Source of the DNA: Apoderus coryli
Taxonomy: Eukaryota; Arthropoda; Insecta; Coleoptera; Attelabidae
DNA: 64,000 nt
Assembly (NCBI GenBank): GCA_911728435.2
Contig: OU452216.1
Location: forward strand, 7,390,342-7,454,341
Direction of reading: 5' to 3'
Shown piece by piece: positions 36,201-46,800 of the stretch. A program made the translations under genes and the position numbers. A model generated the notes under the pieces. That model was not told the DNA's origin, ran no database searches, and saw only the letters and a list, made by a program, of their open reading frames with translations. Each line of letters opens with the position of its first letter. The first letter of the stretch is position 1.

Positions 36201-39200
36201 AACAGGAAATTTAAAAAATAAATAAAAAATATATTTTTCCCAGTGGCGTACAAATACAAAAATTGTCACTAACCCCTATAGCATGTCACTGGTTATTTTT
36301 AAAAAAATATTGTTTGTGTCAAAATATGACTTTTTTCAAGGACATAGCTGTCACTAAATTTGAAAAAAATATTTACAGGCGTTTTTGAATTATAGCAAAT
36401 TTTCGAAATTTATGTATAATCTCAGGAACTTGCAGACTTTGGTTTAGAGGCAAATTCCTGCAAAACTGTTCACTTTCGACCCATAAAATGTTATTATTTT
36501 TTAAGCAGAAATGAACAGGGAATTTAAAAAACAAATAAAAAATATATTTTTTCCAGTGGCGTAAAAAATAAGGGGATAAAAAGTGTTGAACGTTTATTAA
36601 TTTTAAAGCTACTATCCCCATCTTGTATCCTATCCAAAAAATGGTATAAAATCGCCATTCTGCAAAACAGTAGCCACCAATTTTCCTTCGTTGGTTTGGT
36701 TCAAAAATAAAATTTAAAATTAAACGCCTGTTTATCGTGTATTATACAAGTTTGTATATTTATTATCTCAGATACCTCGCCAGCTTTAATTCGTTCAATT
36801 CTCTCTAAATCGAATTTGTCCCCTTCGAGTTTTACAATTTTCTCATAGTACGTTTGACATATTGTTTGTAGTTCAGCTAGAAATAACAAACAATTCAAGA
36901 AAAAAAAACTTAAACTATAATATTTCAATTGTAAAGACCCAATATCAAGTGCCAGGTTTGAATACACAGATGATTTATCGTTCTGGGAAGACTTTTGATT
37001 GTCCCATGAAGAAACTACTATAGAACAAATGGAAATTCAATGGAAAAGGGTTACCAAAACTTATTTGACTCCTTCAGCAGCAATAAATTTATTTTTCCTC
37101 TTCATTTCATCTGAGGTTCCTTTTCTGGTTCAGGAGAGACACTCCGTTGATTACTCACACGTTAGGCGCCAAATGAACAGGACCGGAGCGTTAAATTTAT
37201 GATTAGAAGAAGCAAGGACCAATATTTTGGCATTAAGATATTCTGTGTAAACAAAACCAGCACAATTGTAATCTGAATTACCCCAAATGGGCTAAATTAA
37301 TTATCAACGTACTATTAACGTGTAAGTATGTTTTATAAACAAAAATGCTGTGCAATAAGCGTACTACATTAAAATTTGTGAGGGTTACGTAACAATAATT
37401 AATATTATGTGCGTTATATTTTCAGCATATATCCAAAAGTTTATCCTTATAGATTGTAAGCTAAGTGAGGGGTGGACCAGAAAAGTTTCGGTTGCGAGAA
37501 AATAGATGCGTACTTGGTCCGGCCCTGCTAAGCTTATTTACTATTCACATTTAGTTATTAACACATATAAAACTTTTGGAATATATACAGGGTGAGTTAT
37601 AAAGTCGGTATTCCCTCAAAGATCAAAAATTTCACGCAAAACTCATCTCATCAGGGTGAACCAAACTTACGTTTTTTTAAATGGAAAGCCCTATAATTTC
37701 ATTGGTTTATGTACAGATTGTAATTATTTTTCACATACATAATTGAATTGTAGATATAGAGACACGGGAGTGTAATTATTTTACATTCTTTAAATTTAGG
37801 TCTGACATCCTCACTAAACTTTAAATCTGTCATTATTCGAACCATTCGTCTTTGGATTGCGACTACCCGACTAGCATGACAAGAGTGCCCCCAAATTGAC
37901 GAAGCATATGAAGCCACACTGTGAAAAAGGCCATAATATGCTGATTTCAAAACATTAAAAGAGACTTCACCCTTCAAGCTTCGCAACATGAACACAACCT
38001 TAGACAACATGGCAATGGTAACCTCGACATGACCCGCCCAGGTTAGCTTTTGGTCCAAAGTGACACCCAAAAACTTTACCAGACCATCAGAAACAGCGTA
38101 ATGTAAATATTTTAGTAGCTGTTTTATTGGCATTCATACAAAGTTTGTTAGCTGCAAACCAGTCAGCAGCCCTCGACTGTGAATTAATCATACTTGAGGC
38201 CAGAACATCACTCGACAGTTCAACATCGACAATAGTTGAATCGTCTGCAAACAATCTCAGGTCAGAGCATGGCAGATGTAGCGGTGAATCATTAATGAAA
38301 ATCCAAAACAATAGAGGTCCGAGCACCGAGCCCTGTGGGACTCCACAAGAGCTCAACAAGGGCTGAGAAGACTTTGACTCAAACATCGTTACAACATTCC
38401 TACCAGTGAGATAGGAATCGAATTCGCACTCATACCGTATCGCTCCAGTTTACCCAACAAGATATCGTGTGAGACGCAATCAAACGCCTTTGTTAAATCA
38501 AGAAAAGAAGCCCCCACAAGCCTTCTACTCTCAAAAGCGGTTATAACGCTATTTATAAAGTTTTCTGTAGCTGAAACGGTGTTAAGTTTCGGTCTAAATC
38601 CAAATTGTTTCGGAGAAAATAAATTATTTCTTTCAAAATAGTTGGCTAATTGTTTAAAGAGTATCTTTTCAAAAATTTTGCCTAGAACAGGCACTATAGA
38701 AATAGGGCGATAGTTGTTCAATTCATCTGGAGATCCTTTTTTGAATAACGGTATAATTTTGCTATATTTTTTTATTTCTTTGAGGTAATATCGAACTTCG
38801 AATAACTCACCCTGTATATGCAATTATTAAAACATTAATATCAGAGCCGTATCTGGCCGCATTCTGGAAATCCTTAGTTATACCTGAAAGTCTCGTACTT
38901 CCACAATTTTTTCCAAGTCATATTTCTTATGTTCAAGATCGTTAATACGCGAGTAGTACTGGTTGATAACTTGTTTAATACTTGCTAGAGAAAAAGAGAG
39001 AATTCAAAATCGATGTAAATCATTGAGAAAGATCTTCAGTAGGCTTTAAGTACTAAAGAATAAACCTAAACAAATCTATTATTATAGCTGGAGACAAAAT
39101 GTTTAGTTTCGATTTTTGTGTGGCTGGTAGTAGGAAAATACTATTTTATCATTTGCTGACGTTTCGGCAATTAAAAATAACCATGACCAGTCACAAAAAA

Positions 39201-40791
39201 AAATCGAAAATTAACAAATAAAGTACTATACCGGGTATTCCATTAAAGGTGGACAGGTAGCATATCTCAGGAAATAATAGTCGTAGGACAATGGGAAAAA
39301 AATTCTTTTAGGGAAATCGACAATGGGAAATCGCTGGAAATAGTTTTTTAGTTCCTAACTATACCGCTAGGGGGCGTAATAGATACAGTAATGCGAAAAA
39401 TGCATTTTTATTGAAAATTTCGCAATATAAGTTAGAAAAACAATACTACCACAGTAATGCTACTGAGATTCGGCATCTTTTTGGTGTATCACTTTTTATT
39501 GTGCGGCTTGAAATAAAGGCAGCAGGGAAGGACGAAATTCTACCTATGATAATGTGTATAACTTTGGTTTGGCTTAACCGAATTTATCAATCTAATTTTT
39601 GTTTAAGAACGCAAGCCTTGCTGATGAAGAAAAAAAAGATTTCAAATCATAATTGTTTTTTGGGGCTCCGCTAGATGGCGATATTTACATCGCCTAAGGT
39701 TTTTTTGATTTTTCTTTAAAAACTTAAATGGAATGATACAAATATTTTATCAAAAATGAAAAGTAAATTGAATTTGCAACAAAAAAGTCCCAAACCGCAC
39801 AGGAAAATCTTTATTCGTTTGAGAGTTATGGCCAAAAGAATGTTGTTCACCAAAATAATGAAAGATTCATTAAAATTACCAAAATGCAGAGCTTTCATAA
39901 AATTTGTTAAAAGAGGTAGATCTAGATACCCATGAAACAAAATTGGGAAGTTTCCATGCATGGAGACAAATAAATAAACGCGAATATGCTGCTAAATACC
40001 CTGACCGAAGACACCATAGCAGAAAAGTGTTCCGTCGGTTAGCAGTCCGTTTACGAGAAACGGGAAGTGTAAGAGTTGATCCAGTCCCGCTCAGAAGACG
40101 TCCAGTTAGCAGTGAAGATAATATTATAAACGTTCTTGCGTATGTGGAAGCGAATCCTCATGTAAGCGTCAGTGCCATTTCCTCAGACTTAGGAATAAAT
40201 CGCACTTCAGCATATTGAATTTTAAAATCTTTCAAACTGCATCCTTACAGAGTGGTTTTACATCAGGCACTTTCAGATGCCGATATTGACAAGAAGCGCC
40301 TATAGACTTTTGTTATGGGCTGAGAGATATGTGCACTGAAAACCCGCAATTTCTCTCACAGATTTTATGGACTTAGCCATTTTTTCTAGTTGTGGTAGTG
40401 TTAATTTACACAATACGCATTATTGGTCACAAACAAATCCTCATTGGATGCCGGAAGTTGACCATCAAAGTAGATGACGTGTAAACGTGTGGTGTGGAAT
40501 CGTAGTCAGGGTATTTGCAGCATATTCGCGTTTATTTATTATTTGTCTCCATGCATGGAAACTTCCCAATTTTGTTTCACGGGTATCTAGATCTACCTCT
40601 TTTCAAAAATTTTATGAAAGCTCAGCATTTTGGTAATTTTAATGGATCTTTCATTATTAGCTCTCCATATCATATATGTAATATATGTATATATGGAGAC
40701 TATTAGTTTCATGAAAAAAAAATTTTTTTTAATTTCACCGGAAATACTTCTTTTTGGTCATTTTATACATAAATAAGTAGTTTTAAAAAAA

Positions 40792-40822
<31 letters not shown>

Positions 40823-43800
40823 ATCCACGAAAACGCAAAAACCGCTTAACAGATTTTAACCAAATTTGGTACAAAAATACTATTGGACATGGCAAGGAGC
40901 TGATTAGATTTTGGGAAACATTGAGCGTAGGCAAAGGGTTTAAAAGAGGGTTCAAAAATTAAAAAAATTCATAGTTCTTAAACTTATCCGAAATACTGCA
41001 TAATTTTTTACGCATTTAATTGAATATAACCTAAAATATTGAACATAAAATATTAGACCACATTGGCGTTCGAAAATAGTGTAAAATGGGGTAAAAAAGA
41101 TTAAAAAAAAACGTATTTCTTAAAAATAGCAGAAATATTAACTAGTTATTGATAGTTTTGATAGAATATAACCTATAAAATGTGTTATGAATAACTTACT
41201 TTCATAGGCGTTCGTAAATAGTGGAAAAGGGGTCAAAACATAAAAAATATATATTTCCTAAACTTATTCGAAATATGGAATAATTTTTCATAGTTGTGAT
41301 ACAATATAAGCTAAAAAATATTCCATAAAAGAATTGGTTCACATAGGCGTTCGAAAATAGTTTAAAAAAAGGGTCAAAAACGAAAAAAAAAACGTTTCCC
41401 AAATATACCAGAAAAATTGGCTAATTATATATAGCTTTGATATAAGATAACCTAAAAAATGCAGCATAAAATTTTTATTCACATAGGCGTTCGTAAATAG
41501 TAGAAAAAGGGGTAAAATAAAAAAAAATTAAAATGTAAAAAATTTTATATTTAACTAGATGAATTGGTGTTAAAAATACACGACAAAAATTAATGTACCA
41601 TAGGCGTCCGTAAAAATTCTATAAAAGGGTCAGAAAAAATTTGTATCCGTGATAACTCAAAAACCATTTAACGGATTTTAACCACATTTGGTACGAAAAT
41701 ACTACAGGATAATTATAGGTGGTGATTAACATTGAGCGTAGGCAACGGGTTTAAAAGAGGTTTCAAAAATTTAAAAAATCATAGTTCTTAAACTTATCCG
41801 AAATATTGAATAATTTTTTATAGTTGTGATAGAATATAACCTAAAAAATGTTACATAAAAGAATTAGTTCACACAGGCGTTCGAAAATAGTGTTAAAAAA
41901 GGGTCAAAAACGAAAAAAAAATGTTTCCCAAATATACCAGAAAACTTGGCTAATTATATATAGCTTTGATATAAGATAACCTAAAAAATGCAGCATAAAA
42001 TTTTTATTTACATAGGCGTTCGTAAATAGTAGAAAAAGGGGTAAAATAAAAAAAATTAAAATGTAAAAAATTTTATATTTAACTAGATGAATTGGTGTTA
42101 AAAATACACGACAAAAATTAATGTACCATAGGCGTCCGTAAAAATTCTATAAAAGGGTCAGAAAAAATTTGTATCCGTGATAACTCAAAAACCACTTAAC
42201 GGATTTTAACCACATTTGGTACGAAAATACTACAGGATAATTATAGGTGGTGATTAACATTGAGCGTAGGCAACGGGTTTAAAAGAGGTTTCAAAAATTT
42301 AAAAAATCATAGTTCTTAAACTTATCCGAAATATTGAATAATTTTTTATAGTTGTGATAGAATATAACCTAAAAAATGTTACATAAAAGAATTAGTTCAC
42401 ACAGGCGTTCGAAAATAGTGTTAAAAAAGGGTCAAAAACGAAAAAAAAATGTTTCCCAAATATACCAGAAAACTTGGCTAATTATATATAGCTTTGATAT
42501 AAGATAACCTAAAAAATGCAGCATAAAATTTTTATTTACATAGGCGTTCGTAAATAGTAGAAAAAGGGGTAAAATAAAAAAAATTAAAATGTAAAAATTT
42601 TTATATTTAACTAGTTGAGTTGGTGTTAAAAATACACGACAAAAATTAATGTTCCATAGACGTTCGTGAAAATTCTATAAAAGGGTCAGAAAAAATTTGT
42701 ATCCGTGATAACTCAAAAACCACTTAACGGATTTTAACCACATTTGGTACGAAAATACTACAGGCTATTTATAGGTGGTGATTAACATTGAGCGTAGGCA
42801 AGGGGTTTAAAAGAGGGTTCAAAAATTTAAAAAAATTATAGTTCTTAAACTTATCCGAAATATTGAATAACTTTTTATAGGTGTGATAGAATATAACCTA
42901 AAAAATGTTACATAAAAGAATTAGTTCACACAGGCGTTCGAAAATAGTCTTAAAAAAAGAGTCAAAAACGAAAAAAAAATGTTTCCCAAATATACCAGAA
43001 AAATTGGCTAATTATATATAGCTTTCATATAAGATAACCTAAAAAATGCAGCATCAAATTTTTATTTACATAGGCGTTCGTAAATAGTAAAAAAAAGGGG
43101 TAAAATGAAAAAAAAATTAAAATGTAAAAATTTTTATATTTAACTAGTTGAATTGGTGTTAAAAATACACGACAAAAATTAATGTTCCATAGGCGTCCGT
43201 GAAAATTCTATAAAAGGGTCAGGAAAAAATTGTATCCGTGATAACTCAAAAACCACTTAACGGATAACCTACAACATGCAGCATAACAATTTTGTTTACA
43301 TAGGCGTTCGTAAATAGTAGAAAAGGGGGCAAAATAAATTTTATAATAAAACTAAAAAAAAATCAATTATTTTGCGTACAAGAATTTGGCCTAGATCTGG
43401 AATATAAAATATCTGCGTATAAATAGTGCCTCCAAAGAGAAGAAAAAGGCACAAAACCCGATACAAAAAAAAAATAGCTGATGTCTAAAACAAAACAAAA
43501 ATTTAGATAAATGACAAAAAGGTCATAAAATTATGACTTTTACACTTAAATATGGAGAGCTATTCGTGCCTCGAGGGCAACAGCTAGTTTTTATTTGTTA
43601 AACTATCAGTTTAATAAATTTTAAACCTATTTCTTTATTTCCCATGGCATTCTTGATCACGGAAAATTAAAGATACATGATTTTTCAACGAATTTTGGTG
43701 AACAACATTCTTTTGGCCATAACTCTCAAACGAATAAACATTTTCCTGTGCGGTTTAGGACTTTTTTGTTGCAAATTCAATTTACTTTTCATTTTTGATA

Positions 43801-46800
43801 AAATATTTGTATCATTCCATTTAAGTTTTTAAAGAAAAATCAAAAAAACCTTAGGCGATGCAAATATCGCCATCTAGCGGAGCCCCAAAAAACAATTATG
43901 ATTTGAAATCTTTTTTTTCTTCATCAGCAATGCTTGCGTTCTTAAACAAAAATTAGATTGATAAATTCGGTTAAGCCAAACCAAAGTTATACACATTATC
44001 ATAGGTAAAATTTCGTCCTTCCCTGCTACCTTTATTTCAAGCCTTACAATAAAAAGTGATACACCGAAAAGATGCCGAATCTCAGTACCATTACCGTGGT
44101 AGTATTGTTTTTCTAACTTCTATTGCGAAATTTTCAATAAAAATGCATTTTTCGCATTACTGTATCTATTACGCCCCCTAGTGGTATAGTTAGGAACTAA
44201 AAAACTATTTCCAGCGATTTCCCATGGTGAATTTCCCTAAAAGAATTTTTTTCCCATTGTCCTACGACTAGTATTTCCTGAGATATGCTACCTGTCCACC
44301 CTTAATGGAATACCCGGTACAATGTGTCCACAGACGTTTTTACAATGTGTCCACAGACGTTTTTATAAAGAATGACTTTTTCTTCTAAATCTACAAATAA
44401 AAAAGTTTTTCTTCGTCCAAACTCTATCCGTAGACAAATTGTAAAAAGGTGTTTTCGATTTGACTATTTTTGAAACCCAAAATGAATTGTTCTATTTCAG
44501 GACGTTCGCTGTTGACAAAAACAATCCAAAATTAAAGATCAACGCAAAAATAGAAAGTGTGTTTTATTTTCTTGCAATTTGCAGCCAAAAATAAAATAAT
44601 GCCATTATAGAAAAAATTCTGTAGCATCCAAAAAAAATTTTTAATCGCGATTAGGCAAAAAAAAAAACCAAAATAAAAAATCCAATAGTTTGATTCGGTA
44701 TCATGTGCGTGCAAAATTAAAGTTTTGTAAGAAGAAAAATTGTGTTTTGTGTTAACAAAAAAAAAAACCCAGCCACTGAGGAAGAAAGATCAATAGATAG
44801 TATAGAAGATAGAACATAGCGGGCATTAATATAATTCCACTTTGATTTCGTGAAATCTAACCTCGTAGTCTTTCTTTTTGACCAGATATTCCAAGTCAAA
44901 TTTATGATCCTCCAATCTCGCAATTCTTTCATGATAACCTTTGAGTAAACTCTTGAGTTGTTCTAAATAAAATGGTAAAAATCAACAATTTTCTTATGAT
45001 TCTTAGCTTCGCTTAGACATCGATAGTTATTAAATTGAAGCTTACCTTCATTGGCATCATCAATAAGTTTGGGTTTACCGCATCGTTCTTCAATAATACG
45101 CCTTCGTTCAGCTGCTTTACGTTCCTGTTCCTTTTTCAATTCCTCTGCGGCTTTCTTTCTCAACAATAACTGAAAATCCATACAGAAACATTTTAGAACA
45201 TTTGTCGATTGTAACGGAAATTTGTTACTCACCCTAAGTTTCTTTTTTCTCTCCGGTGTCATGAACCCTTTCTTAGCTTTTTTGGCCTTGGAGGCCTCTT
45301 CCATACGGGCACGTACTTCAGCCCGTTTACGTTCAATCTCTGCTTGTTTCCTTTTCTTTTCCTATAGTTTCGATTGGTTTGTTTAGAGAAAATATTACAA
45401 ATAACTAAGAAAAACTTTAAAGAAAATATAAAGGCAATAGGTGTACACTTTACCAAACTAAGGATGCGTTTGACTTAAGATTTTCTTTATAATTCGTTGA
45501 ACGACATACTATAAAATCAAAATGGGTAACTCTGTGAGACCATAGGGTTGTGAAGGGGACCTTAGCGGAGCAGAAGCTGCCATTGGCGTACACATTACTT
45601 GAAGGGTATACCTTTTGCCTTTAAATTTAAAATATATGGATAGGAGAAGATTTTAAGACAAGGGACGTTTATTTGGACTCTAAAAGGTTCAAATTTAATG
45701 GAACATTGAAATTTGATCAGAATTTTCGTGTATTTACGTGCCTCCTCGAGTTTCTTTTTCTGTAAAAGAAATAAAAAAAATAATTAGTTTATATACAAAA
45801 TAAATGTAATAAAAATGACAAAAGAGTAGTGTCGTATGGATTGGCGAAAAATACTAAGATTTCACATGTACGAGGGTTGTTTTTTATATTTCGGGATTTT
45901 GCAACCCTGGTGTTGGACATTTTTGAGGTTATACGTCCTGAGAACGTTGTTTAGAGTAACTTAAATCGCTCAAAAAAAGGCTCGTGTCGATTGGTCGAAA
46001 GAAATGCTCAAAAAATACGATCGCGGGGCTTCGAAACACGTCTATGACATCGTGATAGATGATGAATCGTGGATTTACGCGTATGAGCCGGAAAGTAAAA
46101 AGCACTCGACTGTATGGGGGTTTCAAGATGAGCCAAATCCAACAAAAGTTCGCGCACGAACTTCTTCTTTTGGTGCCATGCAGATTCCTGCGTAAAGCGT
46201 CCGTTTTTCTTACCGGCGGCTTATTGGAGCGACTGGAAGTCGCTATTCCCGTCCACTGACGTATGTTTCTAAGCCAGGAAAATTTCCTCATTCCAATGCT
46301 TCGTCTTCCACCTTCGATCTTTCCCTGTAGTATCAGGCATTGGAATTCGTATCGCTCTCCCCGTATAATGTGTCCCAGGTAAGAGATCTTCCGCTTCTTA
46401 ATGTGTTCGAAGAGTTCTCGGTCTTTTAACCAGCCATCCTGAGCACATCATCGTTTCTGACGTGTTTCGTCTCACAATCCACATCTCGAATGCTTCAATT
46501 CGGTTGATAGAAACAGCTTTAAGCGTCCACGCTTCCGCTCCGTATAGGAGAGAGACCAGACATAACATTTAACCATTCTGTACCTGAGTTTTTTTAGTTT
46601 TAGAAAAGTTGTTCTTGCTTGTTCTATCCTGCACCTAATTTCAAGTTCTGGGCTCCACTTGACCCCAAGTATTTAAACTTATTCCCGCTCTATTCGATCT
46701 CCATTGCGTTGTAAATTTACGTCTGGTACGATATCTCTAGATATGACCATGAACTTCGTTTTAGTGATGTCAATCTTTAGGCCCCTCTGTTGACTTGTCT

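Larger units (their letters stand above)
39231..44317. mobile_element. 5.1-kb Tc1/mariner-type composite with about 635-bp inverted ends
   Basis: Termini CCGGGTATTCCATTAAAGGT and its inverse (AATGGAATACCCGG) are flanked by TA on both sides, the mariner-type target. The inverted arms run inward about 635 bp to GTTCACCAAAA. Shared arm landmarks include CCGCTAGGGGGCGTAATAGA and GGGGCTCCGCTAGATGGCGA. Inside are a transposase remnant (39843-40664) and a tandem-repeat element (40659-43567), so this is a nest of at least three insertions. The 87-aa frame at 39411-39674 lies wholly in the arm and recurs in the other copies. Confidence 0.88.

Noticed and set aside
39411..39674. 87-aa frame conserved in five places (also 49107-48724, 53168-53431, 54207-53974)
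   Set aside because: Lies entirely in the inverted arms of one young transposon family, so its conservation reflects recent copying; no domain recognised.
46004..46195. Functional mariner transposase
   Set aside because: The frame is cut by a LINE fragment and the second catalytic block is absent.
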